The notes under the pieces: model-generated
Databases searched by the model: none
The model's input: the letters and a program-made list of their open reading frames with translations, nothing else
Told to the model about the DNA's origin: nothing
Assembly (NCBI GenBank): GCA_030386875.1
Contig: CM059558.1
Coordinates: forward strand, 4,659,501 to 4,723,500
Direction of reading: 5' to 3'
Length of the DNA: 64,000 nt
Origin: Morinoia aosen
Taxonomy: Eukaryota; Arthropoda; Malacostraca; Amphipoda; Talitridae
In this document: piece by piece, positions 44,960-58,949 of the stretch
Layout: every line of letters starts with the position of its first letter
Numbering within the stretch: position 1 is the first letter of the stretch
Made by a program: the position numbers and the translations under genes

Positions 44960-47952
44960 GGCCGTCATCATCATTTTATTTCATCAAATGATAAAAGAGC
45001 CTCATGAAATGAAAAATGCACATAACTTTCATGCAGAACTTCTATGGCCACCTCACCGTGTAGCCAGTGGTGTTCAGGTGTTGATGAAGGCATTCCATTT
45101 CAAAGGAGCAAACATTCACTCGAAGACTACGATGATTTAGTTCACTTGTGGGTCCTGTTGAATCTTGTTAACGAGAACTTATAACTCAATATGTAATGCA
45201 ACAGAACGATTGAATTTATTGTTTAAAGAAACTAATTTTGACTGAATTTTCCGCTGAATATGCACTGAATTTTGTTCAAAAATTGAAAATACAGTCAGAC
45301 GTGCATTTTAATACGCATTATATTACCTGTTGAAGCTTTCTTTTGAGAATTGGAATCCATTGTGAAACATGCCGTCGCGAGAAATAAAAGGTGAGGAAAC
45401 AGAAAGTTATGTAAATAGTAATCGCTGTCGAATTCTTTCTACAATAACAGTAGAGGGAAATTTCTGTTGACAAGGCACAATCGATTTGTTTGGTCTGTAC
45501 AAAGCCACGAAGAGATGTCATTGTCAATGAAATTCAAACCAGCGGATCTGATCACATCCAGTATCTGGATTTACTGCTGAAATCTCAACGCTCAGCGAAG
45601 GTGCGCTGCAACTTGAGCGCCTCGAAATAACTTTCTGCATGGCGATAATTTCTCGCTGGTGCAGCCTAAATTGTGCAAGTTCCATAGTTATATTGTGCCT
45701 AGAGGTAAAAGTTGCACCAAGTTATGCTTAATACTAAGCCTAAATTAATCAAGATTTTACAAGGAAATGCATTTAACAATAACTAGATATCTTACATCCA
45801 AAACTCGAACAGTGTTTTATTTAGGCGACATCCTCCGCCTGGAAGTGTTCCTTAACGAACGTTAAAGCTTCTCACGCACTGCACTTATAAGTAACTTATG
45901 TAAGTAACAACTCAGCGTCTTAACGCCTCCAGATTTCAGAAATGCTCCGATAAGAAGGCGACGCTGAGTCAGGGTGCGTTCACACCATAAGCGGAGCAGG
46001 TGTTCACATGTAAGCAGAGCAGAGCGACCTACACAAGAATCAGTCGCTAAGGAGCATTTCGTGTGTACATTCCTACAGGTCGACAGCAAAACACAGAAAC
46101 ATAAACACTGGGTTAACCAACCAACGCGAGGAAAGATCGCTTTGTAGAATACCACTATCTCTTCGAAGCACTGAGGAGAGATCAGTAGCGATTCTTCAAG
46201 TATTTACTGATGAAACCGGCAAATTTTGATGTACTAGAATCCCTTATAAAAGGAAAAATTTCCAACGGCATAAAATAAATTCACTATTCAGTAATGAAAA
46301 ATTAATTTTTATTAAGAATGCTTGAAAAGCATAGGAGCTTAAGCAAAATTGAAATCTTTGCATAAAGGTTGTGTCAATATATAGGACTACATGTTTTTGT
46401 ATGCCAGTAGGAACTGAAGAGAGTCATGTGGTGACTTCAAGGTGAGTGCAAGTAAAATAATCATTTTCAGAAATTCAAGGTTGTGAAAAGAAAGCTAAGT
46501 CTAAAATACTGACTAATACAAACTTTTCTTGACCTAAAAATCCTCAAAATACTGAAAAGTTTTCCGTTAACATTGAAGAAAAATCACCCAAGCTCATAAT
46601 ATTTTACAGCTTATGTTGTATCAGATACTTGTTAAGGCCTCCTCCTCACCATACGGCGTCCTTTTTCTCCCATTTTATGGAAAAAATAAAAACTTTATTA
46701 AAAATCGGTCATAATTATTCCTTTTACAAGATCATAAAATATAATACAAAACATAACAATTAAAAAAACTGCATAGCAAGGAAAATAAAGGCAGATTCCT
46801 TAAATTAAAGGAATAATATAAACAACATTTCAGAGAGAGCAGAAGAGAAAAGGAATAAATACCTAATGAATCCAAATGAACAAAATAAATCAGTTATTAT
46901 ACGTTAAATTATTAGTCATAGTTGTTATTTGATTAGTTATATTAATAGTTATATATTATAATTTTTTAAAATCAAGCAACAACTCTAACCCTGTAGGATA
47001 TGAGGATTCAAAGGGGGAACCGTGGAGAAACGCTCGAAGCGAGCGGCAAGAAAAAATCAACAGAATTTTCCGGCTCTGCTCCTCGCTGCTCCGTTCCGCT
47101 TGCAGTGTGAACAGTCAGGCGTTTCTGCATTAAAAAATATGCAAACATTAATGTCGCTCTGCTTCGCTCCGCTTGCAGTGTGATCGCACCCTTACTGAGA
47201 AGTGATGAAATAAGACAGTGTATTGATGATCAGAGTTGCAACCTCCCATTCTTCGCTACCCTGACCTCAGCTCTCTCATAATAGAACGTAGCTCTCTTGC
47301 TCATGCTGCAGCGTCTAGTGAATGATAACTGATTTAATCACAGTATGACGAACATCAATATACTGCTTGAAAATTGTTCATGGATATCAGAATTTGGAAG
47401 AATATCGTCCGTCATGTTTTCATGTGTTTTTTCACTGACCATCTCTATACCTGAAGATGATAGTAACGAGATAGAGCACTGAATAGTGTATGGTTTATGG
47501 TTGAAGCCAGGCATAGGGGAAAAATTCCTTACAATTATTTCAATGTCTAATTTTTTAAGAATCAAAATGAAACTGTAAAGTGCTGATAAAAATTAATCAA
47601 GGGGGTAAATTTTAGTAACTTCCATAACTGCTCAAGCACCAACATGATAGCAAATGAGAAGCCTGGCCAACCTGCGTCTCTGATCTGATGATTACATCTC
47701 CATTCTGGAGGCCGTGACTAACAAACAGAACAAAAGCTGGTACACACGGACTGCCGAAGGTAGCACAAAACCTGATGCATGTAGAGACCAGTTCGACATG
47801 GTCGGGCAGCGCGTGAGACACGGTGAGACAGGCCACAGAACACCCATGGCTTCACGGTGAGGTGGACCCAAAAGATCGGCATGAAATTTGTGTGCATTTT
47901 TCATTTCATGAGTCTCTTTCCCATTTGATGATATAAAATTATGATGACGGCC
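44960..47952. mobile_element. Long-TIR DNA element E, copy 1 (2993 bp)
   Basis: Terminal inverted repeats of about 118 bp (44960-45077 and 47835-47952) both start GGCCGTCATCAT when read inward. They share CTCATGAAATGAAAAATGCA and CCACCTCACCGTG. No target duplication is evident. No transposase ORF survives. It encloses the hAT-like element F. The structure suggests a non-autonomous or decayed cut-and-paste transposon. Confidence 0.7.
45970..47191. mobile_element. hAT-like element F, copy 1, nested in E
   Basis: The left end is CAGGGTGCGTTCACACC..AAGCGGAGC. The right end, read inward, is AAGGGTGCGATCACACTGCAAGCGGAGC. Short purine-rich subrepeats (GGAGC/GAGCAGAGC) follow at both ends. Flanks CTGAG occur on both sides, possibly part of a target duplication. 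Non-coding. hAT assignment is by the CAGGG-type terminus only. Confidence 0.55.
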
Positions 47953-49744
47953 AGCAATTATTCATCAGATGGATTTTCAAAATCCCTGTTTCCTCACCTC
48001 CAGCAAATGCCTGAGAGCGAAAATACACTTCCAGGAAAGAAAATATCACTTCTATTAAAAGATCTTATTCAGAAGATTATTAAGAGCATTGGAAAATTTG
48101 AATATAAGAATGAAATTCTGCTAAATTGAAAATTATAATTAAGTTATAACTGACTTAGCAACGTAGAATAGCTAAATTTACTGGTAGGAATGTGCGTCGA
48201 GCGACCGGTGACGTGCACCAAGCGTCTTTGTGAGTGAGACTTGATCTTTTTATCCAAGATCCTGGGAAGCTATGTGGACAACATTTACTCGATAGTTAAA
48301 TACTTATTAAACAAAAGCAGTCGTGTTTCACCGAAATTTTTGCAACTACATCCTAAAAACTCATGAAATAACTCGATTGTTTAACTCGAATTCATAAAGT
48401 CCAACGTACAGCTTTCTAATTATCAGCAGTGGCTCAGCTGAAGACCGCAGCGATATTTCATTTCGGAAGCTAAAATTAGATTTTACGACGAACAAAATAT
48501 GATTTGTTACACAGTGTTGTGCGACGCACTGTTCGTCTCTTCGTACCTATCCAGGGATGTTATTCACATGTGTACTTTAAAAGCATATTCTTATTATTCA
48601 TTAGAGGAAGTTGACTATCTTTGTTATTGTAAGTTATTATAATACCTTTAAAGTGAACCTTAAAATTCCCAACCTATTGAAAATCCTGTTCATGGCTGTT
48701 ATAAATGTAAAATACAACTGCAAAGGTTAGAAGAAGAAACGTGGTTCACAGACTATGAAATTTAGTTACGGAGGCAAACCCAGTTTTTATTGGCGGATGG
48801 AAGCTCAGATAGCCTTGAGATGCTGGCCTTATACCACCGTCCCGTGGTGGGTACAGCACAACAGCTCGAGCATTCGAGTTCTGGCGCTCAAGCTGTGAAG
48901 GTGTTTCTAAGCCCATCAGTGTTGGTTAACGTTTTAGTTTTTTAAAGTTCTGAACATAAATTGTGAAAAAATCAATCCAATGAAGGTGAGTTCCTTTTTA
49001 AATCAAACTTGTTTATTATAGTACTGATGGATGTCCAATGATTTTGAGTTATGATGAAGTTTTACAGAGTTTAGTGATGTTCAAGATCCGGCCAATATGA
49101 TGAAGTGGTTTCAAATATATTTGGAAAAGCAAAATAAATGTGCGGAAAAAATTAAACCAATGTGAAATTCGTTGAATTAAATTCTATTCTAAGAGGTTTA
49201 GAAAATGTGTTACTGTATTTGAGTCAGCAAATAAAATGGGATCGCAAATATGAAGGACCAATGAAAAGGACCGTTTCAGAAATAGGTTTGCTTTCAGCAA
49301 GCAAGTCATCAAGAACTATAGATTGAGCTGGAGATTTGTGCTTGGCGGCAAATGGTACAGAGTTGGGGGCAGGCTACACTAGCAGCCACCCCACTACCCA
49401 GGCCAGCCGCTCCTTCCTCGAGTCTCCAAACACTGGAAACAAAGAATGATAATGAACATTCATGCACTTGATCCTTAATTTACTGAAAAAAGAACTAACG
49501 TAATTAATTTCAATTTGTTTGAAGGGCCACCATCAAACGCGACCCATCAATATATTGCTCCGAATGAATTATAATGGTTCGAGTGCTAATGAAATCTCCA
49601 TAATATAAATGGCAGCGGTTCAGAAACTTAGGGGTTTGGCAAGTCCGGCAAGCTTCCTCACCTCAAGGCAGAACGCGACGAAGTGTCGATCCCCTGGTAG
49701 TGGATTTAAGTCCACCTGTCCCCCGTCTGGTAGGTACGGAGCAG
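47953..49744. other. Non-coding, between E copy 1 and the 40/44-bp array
   Basis: No recognised gene or repeat. ATGAAG|GTGAGT near 48980 looks like a splice donor, but no coding exon can be supported. Confidence 0.35.
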
Positions 49745-50690
49745 CGTGGAAGTCAAGTGCCTGCAGCAAGTAAGTACGGAGCAGTGTGGAAGTCAAGCGC
49801 CTCCAGCAGATAAGTACGGAGCAAGCAGCGTGGAAGTCAAGCGCCTCCAGCAAGTAAGTACGGAGCAGCGTGGAAGTCAAGCGCCTCCAGCAGGTACGTA
49901 CGGAACAAGCAGCGTGGAAGTCAAGCGCCTCCAGCAGATAAGTATGGAGCAGCGTGGAAGTCGAGCGCCTCCAGCAGGTAAGTACGGAGCAGCGTGGAAG
50001 TCGAGCGCCTCCAGCAGGTAAGTACGGAGCAGCGTGGAAGTCAAGCGCCTCCAGCAGGTAAGTACGGAGCAAGCAGCGTGGAAGTCAAGCGCCTCCAGCA
50101 GGTAAGTACGGAGCAGCGTGGAAGTCGAGCGCCTCCAGCAAGTAAGTACGGAGCAGCGTGGAAGTCGAGCACCTCCAGCAGGTAAGTACGGAGCAAGCAG
50201 CGTGGATGTTGAGCGCCTCCAGCAGGTAAGTACGAAGCAGCGTGGAAGTCAAGCGCCTCCAGCAGGTAAGTACGGTGCAGAGTGGAAGTCAAGCGCCTCC
50301 AGCAGGTAAGTACGGATCAAGCAGCGTGGAAGTCGAGCGCCTCCAGCAGGTAAGTACGGAGCAGCGTGGAAGTCAAGCGCCTCCAGCAGGTAAGTACGGA
50401 GCAAGCAGCGTGGAAGTCGAGCGCCTCCAGCAGGTAAGTACGGAGCAGCGTGGAAGTCGAGCGCCTCCAGCAGGTAAGTACGGAGCGAGCAGCGTGGAAG
50501 TCGAGCACCTCCAGCAGGTAAGTTCGAAGCAGCGTGGAAGTCAAGCGCCTCCAGCAAGTAAGTACGGAGCAAGCAGCGTGGATGTCGAGCGCCTCCAGCA
50601 GGTAAGTACGGAGCAGCGTGGAAGTCGAGCGCCTCCAGCAGGTAAGTACGGAGCAAGCAGCGTGGATGTCGAGCGCCTCCAGCAGGTAAG
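49745..50690. repeat. 40/44-bp minisatellite (~22 units) with a 5' splice site in most units
   Basis: Units of GCAGCGTGGAAGTC(A/G)AGCG followed by CCTCCAGCAGGTAAGTACGGA are 40 bp. A 4-bp longer variant (GCAA inserted before GCAGCG) often alternates with them, giving an 84-bp higher-order period that is a multiple of three. As a result both strands stay open for 60-160 codons, but the peptides are repeat artefacts. CAGGTAAGTA occurs in 15 units. Confidence 0.93.
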
Positions 50691-50943
50691 AAATACCTAT
50701 GGAGCTCCCTGTAGATTACTCAGAATAAATAATTGAAATGCGCAGTTGACGCCGATGGTTGTACAAGGTTGGAGGTCTGCGAAAAGTCTGGTTATTCGGT
50801 GCTAACGCTAGCTCGAGTATACTTCCCGTCAATCGTCAGTTGTTAAGAAGAACGGAAACTGCCAGGCCAAGAAATTGTGTCCTTCATCCTGCCCTTTATT
50901 TCATGAACAGAAAGTAACTAACCTTAATTAAAGAATTTATGAA

Positions 50944-51837
50944 AATTAATTTACTCGTATGGTATATTGAAACAAATTTTCTGAATTGTTTTGTTTGTGG
51001 TCTGGGCTGATGTCGGGAATTAAAGTTTATTGCTTTCTATATTTACGATTGCTGTGATGCGATATTTAACATTGATGATAATTTTTACATACATCGTTTA
51101 TTAACGAGTGCACATTTACCTTGTAGTTTGCTCGTTGCTAAATTTCTTAGGGAACTGAGGGCGTAATGTCGGCTAACTCAGTTGTACCCGTGTTTGTTTT
51201 ATTTTTGTTATTTGCGTTTGAGATAGCAGCCTTTTAGGTAAATCTCCAGAGTTAACGTTGGCAATTTCATGAATTAATGTCGTATGCACTTTGTGATCCC
51301 GCAACTGTCACCTTCGAATAAAAACTATGTGGCCGAATGTTGAGTAAAGAACCGTACGTTATTTAAATTGTATACTTCAGGAATTATTTCTCCTGTGCAG
51401 AAATTGTTGAAGCGTCATGAATAGACTCACCCACTGTTATCGATGTATGACTACTTGACGGGGCTTTTACACCAAATAGATATAAGGCCATTAGTATTAA
51501 AAGAAATTTTTAAATTCGATGTGTTGAATTAACTCTTGTACCTACTGTTAGGAAATAAATTGTTAATTCTTTAAATTAGTAATTAGTGCTAGGGATGCAT
51601 AAACGAAGTATTTTACTTCGATGGCCAACACCGAATTTCAAGACTCCTACAACACGATGGTGGGCGAGACTCCTAAAAAGAATCATCGATGAGCGACTTC
51701 CTCAACTCGACCTGAGACGAAAACGAACTTTGGACTTTATTTACTTTATTTATTTCTTAGTTATAATCTTTCATTTAAAAATAAACTCTTTGTTATTCAT
51801 TTTTAGGCGAACTTTATATTTTTCGATAAATTTTATC
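50944..51837. repeat. Large duplicated repeat, copy 2 (left and middle parts joined)
   Basis: Contiguous equivalent of 39893-40440 and 44701-44959. It lacks the 25-bp array and the 2.4-kb segment. The ORF at 51586-52017 crosses into element E and shows no domain. Confidence 0.75.
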
Positions 51838-52832
51838 GGCCGTCATCATCATTTTATATCATCAACTGGGAAAGAGCCTCATGAAATGAAAAATGCACAT
51901 AACTTTTATGCAGAACTTCTGTGGCCACCTCACCGTGTAGCCAGGGGTGTTCAGGTGTTTATGAAGGCATTCCAATTCAAAGGAGCGAACATTTACTCGA
52001 AGACTACGATGCTTTAGTTCACTTCTGGGTCCTGTTCAATCTTGTTTACGAAAACTTATAACTCAATATGCAATGCGGCCAAACGGTCAAATTCATTGTT
52101 GTAAGGAAAATTGTGAATTCAATTCATCGATGAGAGGCACTGAATTCTCGTCGAAAAATTGAAAATACTGGTCAGACGTACACTTCACTACGGATTAAAT
52201 ACCTTTTGAAGCTTTTAACTGTTCTTATTGGGAATTGAAATGCACGGTGAAACAATCTGTCGCGAGAAATAATTGGTAGATAAGGACCCGCAACCGTATT
52301 CTTTCTGCAATAACCGAAGAGTAGATTTCTGTTGACTAGACACGATCTTTTTTTTAATATAAAGTTATAAAACGATGTTATTTTGTCAATTAAATTTAAA
52401 CCAGCGGACCTGATCACATCCAGTATCTGGATTTACTGCTGAAATCTCAACGCTCAGTGAAGGTGCGCTGCAACTTGAGCGCCTTGAAATAACTTCCTGC
52501 ATGGCGATAATTTCTCGCTGGTGCAGCCTAAACTGTGCATGTTCCATAGTTTTATTGTGCTCAGGGGTAAAATTTACACATAGTCATACCTAATACGCAG
52601 CCTGAATTACTTAAGATTTTACAATTGAAGTGCATTTAGCTATAACTAAAGATTTTATAACCAAAACTCGAACAGTGTTAGATTTAGACGACATCCTCCG
52701 CCTGGAAGTGTTCCTTAACGAACGTTAAAGCTTCTCACGCACTGCACTTATAAGTAACTTACGTAAGTGACAACTCAGCGTCTTAACGCCTCCAGACTTC
52801 AGAAATGCTCCGATAAGAAGGCGACGGTGAGT

Positions 52833-54055
52833 CAGGGTGCGTTCACACCACAAGCGGAGCAGGTGTTCACATGTAAGCAGAGCAGAGCGACCTACACAAG
52901 AATTAGTCGCTATGGAGGGTTTCGTGTGTACATTCCTACAGCTCGACAGCTAAAAACAAAGACAGAAACACTGGGTCGATCCTATGAACGCGAAGGGAGA
53001 TTGCTATGGAGAAAACCACTATCTCTTAGAAGCACTGAGGAGAGATAAAACGCGATTCGTCGAGTATTTACTGATAAAACCTGCAAATTTTATGTAATAT
53101 AATCCCTTATGGAAGGAAAAATTTCTCACGAGATAAGATAAATTTGTTATTTAGTAATAATTCACATATTTTTATTGATACATGACAAGCAAAGTAGTTA
53201 AAACAAAATTAAAGTCTCTATATAAAGGCTCATCATTTCATAGGACGACGGGTTTTCGTAGGCTAGTAGGAACGAAAGAGATTCTTTAGGTGACTTTAAG
53301 GTAAGTGCGAGTGAAATAATTACCTTCAAAATTCAGGGTTGTGCCAGAGAAAACCGAGTGAAAAATACTGGCAAATGCTCACTTATCCGACCTAAAAATC
53401 CTCAAAAATTGAAATGTTTTCCGTCAGTATTGGAGAAAAATCACCCAAGCTCAGAATATTTTACAGCTTTTTTTGTATCCGACACTCATCGAGGCCTCCT
53501 CCTCACCATACGACCTCCTTTTCCTCCCATTTGACGAAAAAAATGAAAACCTAATTAAAAATTACACATAATTATTTTGTTACAAGATCGTAAAATAAAA
53601 TACACAACATAGCAAGAAAATAAAACTCCATAACAAGGAGAATAAAAGCAGATTCATTAAATTAAAGCAATAGTAAAATAATAAAACCAGAAAAAGCAGA
53701 AAAAAGAAATAAATGCCTAATGAATCCCAGTGTGCAAAATTAAAATAAAATATTGTACGTTACAATATTGGCCATAGTTGTTATATGATTAGTTAGACAT
53801 ATAACTTGTAAAATATTATCTATTTTTTTCTTAAATCAAGCAACAATTCTATGATATGATGAACCAAAGAGGGAGCCGTGGAGAAGCGCTCGCAGCGAGG
53901 GGCAAAAAATCCCAGAGAATTTCCCAAGCGCTCCGCTCTGCTCTGCTCCGCGCTACTTCGTTCCGCTTGCAGTGTGAACAGCCAAGCGTTTATGCGTGCA
54001 AAAATATATAAAAATTAATGCCACTCTACTCCGCTTGCATTGTGATCGCACCCTT
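52833..54055. mobile_element. hAT-like element F, copy 2, nested in E
   Basis: Same termini as copy 1: CAGGGTGCGTTCACACC on the left and TGTGATCGCACCCTT on the right. Because F occupies the same place in both E copies, its insertion predates the E duplication. Confidence 0.55.
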
Positions 54056-54112
54056 ACTGAGAAGTGATGAAATATGACAGTGTATTGAGGATCAGAGTCG
54101 CAATCTCTCATT

Positions 54113-55320
54113 CTCCTCAGCACTCTCATAATACCTCTGACCCCAGCACTCTCGTAATACCTCTGGCCTCAGCACTCTCATAATACCTCTGACCTCAGCA
54201 CTCTCATAATATCTCTGACCTCAGCACTCTCATAATACCTCTGGCCTCAGCACTCTCATAATCCCTCTGACGTCAGCAATTTCGTAATACCTCTGGCCTC
54301 AGCACTCTCATAATACCTCTGACCTCAGCACTCTCATAATACCTCTGACCTCAGCACTCTCATAATACCTCTGGCCTCAGCACTCTCATAATATCTCTGA
54401 CCTCAGCACTCTCAAAATACCTCTGACCTCAGCACTCTCATAATACCTCTGACCTCAGCAATCACATAATACCTCTGACCTCAGCAATCTCATAATACCA
54501 CTGACCTCAGCACTCTCATAATACCTCTAACCTCAGCACTCTCATAATACCTTTGACCTCAGCACTCTCATAATACCTCTGACCTCAGCAATCTCATAAT
54601 TCCTCTGACCTCAGCACTCTCTTTATACCTCTAACCTTAGCACTCTCATAATACCTCTGACCTCAGCAATCTCATAATACCTCTGACCTCAGCACTCTCA
54701 TAATACCTCTAACCTCAGCAATCTCATAATACCTCTGACCTCAGCACTCTCATAATACCTCTGACCTCAGCAATCTCATAATACCTCTGACCTCAGCAAC
54801 CTCATAATACCTCTGACCTCAGCACTCTCATAATACCTCTAACCTCAGCAATCTCATAATACCTCTGACCTCAGCACTCTCATAATACCTCTAACCTCAG
54901 CAATCTCATAATACCTCTGACCTCAGCACTCTCATAATACCTCTGGCCTCAGCACTCTCATAATACCTCTGGCCTCAGCACTCTCATAATACCTCTGACC
55001 TCAGCACTCTCATAATACCTCTGGCCTCAGCAATCTCATAATACCTCTGACCTCAGCACTCTCATAATACCTCTAACCTCAGCAATCTCATAATACCTCT
55101 GACCTCAGCACTCTCATAATACCTCTAACCTCAGCAATCTCATAATACCTCTGACCTCAGCAATCTCTTAATACCTCTGACCTCAGCACTCTCATAATAC
55201 CTCTGACCTCAGCACTCTCATAATACCTCTGGCCTTAGCACTCTCATAATACCTCTGGCCTCAGCACTCTCATAATACCTCTGACCTCAGCACTCTCATA
55301 ATACCTCTGGCCTCAGCACT
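54113..55320. repeat. 26-bp minisatellite, about 46 units
   Basis: Tandem units of CCTCTGACCTCAGCACTCTC followed by ATAATA, with variants (GACC/GGCC/AACC, CACTC/CAATC). It is flanked by a ~80-bp direct duplication of the host element (54036-54115 and 55322-55400). Confidence 0.95.
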
Positions 55321-55960
55321 GCATTGTGATCGCACCCTTACTGAGAAGTGATGAAATAAGACAGTGTATTGAGGATCAGAGTCGCAATCTCTCATTCTCC
55401 GTTGCCCTGACCTCAGCTCTCGCATAATAGGACGCAGCTCTCTTGCTCTTGCTGCAGCTTCCAGTGAATAAAAGATGATTTTATAGCGGGATGACGAGTA
55501 TCCTTTTACTATTTGAAACCTTTTCATGAACAGCAGAATTTGGAAAAAGTCTTACGTCATGTTGTCATGCATTTTTTCATTGAACTTCTCTATACCTGAA
55601 GATGATGGTAACGAGATAGTGCACTAAATAGTAAATGGTTTATGGTTGAAGCCAGGCATAGAGGAAAAATTTCACACAGTTATACCAATGTCCGAGATTT
55701 TATAATATCGTAAAATAGAAACTTGAAAGTGCTGGCAAAAAATAATACAAGTTGCTAATTTTGGGAACTTCCGTAATTGGCTCGAGCATCAAAATGTGAG
55801 CAGATGGGAGCCCCAGCCAACCTTCGTCTGTGATCTGATGATAACGTCTTCATCCTGGAAGCCGTGACTAACAGACAGAACAATAGCTGGTACACACGAG
55901 CTGTCGAAGGTTGATCAGAAGATAGCACAAAACCTACGGCATGTAGAGAACAGTTCAAGC

Positions 55961-58949
55961 TTTTCGGTCCGGATGAAATAAATAAGTAACACTTCGTTTT
56001 CAAAATAATGTAAGAAAAAATAAGGTAGTGTATTCCTTATTTCAGATATCTCAAAGTAAAATCAACTGTTCGAATCAGCATTTTTTTGAGAATCCAGCTC
56101 AAAGATAAAATACCATTTAGAAATAATATTTTGCTATTACTAGAAATTGTGAAGTGCGGCTTTACTATGTTAGGCTGTTGTACGAACATGTTTTCAATGA
56201 GAAATGAAATGAACCTACCCAGTAAATAGCGTACAGTTCCACCTGATTGCTGTAATATTAAGTAAAATCAAGTGTACACACAATAAATTTTAGTTGCCTA
56301 AAATGTTAGAATTATCAATTTCATTTCTGCAATAGCCACAGGTCATATCCTTTCAGGAAGCAATTTGTGAGAGGTACAGCATTTTGCAGGGCACCTCAAT
56401 GTTCTGTCAAGAATTCAGTCGTAAGTAGAGCGCGGACTGGAAACTGATGGTAGGTAGCGGCGTCTTTACTCATGTGGTCCTCGCTTTTGCAGCGCTGAGA
56501 TTTACCTACACCGAACATGTTTTAGTTGAGATTGAAAAAATATTTTTCATTTGGGCATAGCGACCTAACTAAGGCGACAGGGCAACAGAAACACCACACA
56601 AGCTAATGGGATTACCGGCTTGGCAATTTAGGCCTAACGCTGGGCCGGTTCGATAGAGTACGTTAGCTCTTTCATTCCAGTTCGACCGTTTGTTGCGTGC
56701 TGGTGTTCGTTTGTGTTGTGGGTGATAACATCTGTTAAATTTTCTTTTGGTATCAAAATACCGAAGTTTCTTAAATCAAAAAAACAAAGGTGTGTACCTA
56801 GTTTATATGTCTCTATCATACATATAGTACACTTACTTTGTGTTGTTAAGAGTGTGAGTAATTTTCTTGGTTAAAATTTACTTACTCTCGAACAACTGAG
56901 CAGTGAAACGGAAGACTTTAATGCTATGTTTGCAGTTTTTGTCAGTTATTGTTCGTTTTGTGGTAGGTCGCATATTGATTTTTTTCATTCAAACTAAACT
57001 AGACTTGGAGGCAAAAATTAGTTTAGAATATTTTACCCAATATCATCTTGCAGCAATATGACAATTAAGCCAAGGCAATGCAGCTCGGAAGTAAAGACTA
57101 ACCCCCACTTGAAGTTCATTGGTGGAGGTTGAGTGGAACAGCCCAGTTTATATTTTATTTTTAGTGAATGTTTCTCATCTGAACGTTGTCTTATATTTTA
57201 TGGCGAAGAACAGCACTCAAAATTCAGTTGTCATGTTGCTGTACATTCCTTAGCCCCTGTCAATTTGAACGAGCGGCTCATATTTTCAGTTCAATTCATA
57301 TTGCAGATGGACCTTAGTGGAGTTGAACACTACGAATAGAACAGTTTGTTCCTGAACGAGGTTTTTCATAGAAAATTAGGATTTTGAATGAAGTTTGACT
57401 TGTCTCTGTTGAAATTTCTTGATTGAACTTTTAGCCCACGTGGTTGAAGTAATGCGAATCTAATGTCTGCACAAGCGAGTCAAAATTTGTGGTAAATAAC
57501 AAACACGGAAACAGAAAGCAGAGATTGAAACTAGTGAGACTCGTGTTAAGGTTGATTTAAATATCATTGTGAATTGGCCTTAGTACGAACTTGCTTTGTA
57601 CGGCGGGTTGAATGAACCCTCGAGTTGTGATTTTAAATACTCTCTAATGGGAAAAGTACGTCATTAAATTTTACTAACTATACCTGTGGCTGTGCTCTTC
57701 CATATATGGCAAATTGGGTAAAATTCTGCTAACAAAAAGAGACAGCAGTTAGGTGCAATAAAAATGATAATCAATGAATGGAAGAAACTAAAATAAACAT
57801 TTTGTAATTTAAGCTTTATTTCACTTCAATGAGCTTTAAAAAATAACAGACCTAAACCCGAGAAACATCGACCATATTTTACTTATTTTTCAAACATTCA
57901 GACTGACTCACTCAAGTACTAGCCTTGTAATCATGGGAATGTAAAATCTATGAGCTTTAGGATAAGTCGAAGCTGTGAGAGTTGAATGCAACTTTGATAT
58001 GTATAAAAAAGTCAACACTGTTACTAGGAGCCTTAAAGGTTTTTTAAAATTCATTGAACTCCAAATTTCACCATCTCTCTTCCTCGAAATCCTATGCTGT
58101 GAATTTTTTACGCATATTCAATGTTCAGCACTAGTGCTCACAATAACTACCTACAGCCATTTCCTGACATAACTCGTTTCATTAATTTTTTGTATTCGTT
58201 CATCGTTGTGGGTGCACGCATTTATATCAGTGTCCGTCATCCCTTCGAGGAGCGTATCTCGGAGTGAATATAACTTGATTTGACTCTACACTTCTGACAA
58301 GGCTAGTGTTAGTGTCGAAGTTATCACTTATGTGCCCAAATCATAGTGTTCAAAGTATGAGCACAAACAAACAAGTATATTGTTGTTGCGTGAGCAGGCA
58401 TAATTTCTCATTGACTCTTTTCAATTCCCCATAGGAATGGGACTCAAAATTGAGATTCTTCTTTTTTTCAATTCCGCTCGAGCAAATCAATCAATTGAAA
58501 TTTGACTAAAATAATTGAAGTTTCAATACAAAACGATGAATCTCATTATCATGTTGCCAAACGTATAGGGTTCTGGATTTCAATGACCGAATCCAATAGG
58601 CCGAATAATTGGAAAAAGTGAAGCGCTCTCACGCTCTTATAACAAAGGAACTTTCTTTGAGGTCCCTCTCGGAATGTGGGCGCACTCTAATGCCCATACC
58701 TGCTCGAAAAATTTGTCATCATGTTTTCCCGGGGCTTATTAGGTTGATTTTACCACCTTTTATTCGTTTCTAACACTTATTTTTTATTTCAGTTTTTTTG
58801 GTTGAAATTTATTTTGTATTGCATATCATGAAAACGGATAAAAAACTGCGAGTTTACACCGAACTTTCAAGATTTTTACTGTTTATCTCTTATGTAAATT
58901 GCCATCAATTACTCGCGTCTTTTTGAGTGACTGGAAATGTTTTTTACAG
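55961..58949. other. Non-coding, probably upstream or intronic to the MGRKGKN gene
   Basis: No supported exon or repeat. A GC-richer patch at about 56400-56720 could be a promoter or 5' exon, but no motif decides it. Confidence 0.3.

Larger units (their letters stand above)
51838..55960. mobile_element. Long-TIR DNA element E, copy 2, right TIR missing
   Basis: The left TIR (GGCCGTCATCATC..., 51838 onward) and interior match copy 1. Homology ends near 55955, about 140 bp before the expected right TIR. It includes element F (52833-54055) and an expanded 26-bp array. Confidence 0.75.

Noticed and set aside
49620-50736. Long ORFs on both strands of the 40/44-bp array
   Set aside because: They arise because two units total 84 bp; the peptides are pure repeat with no domain.
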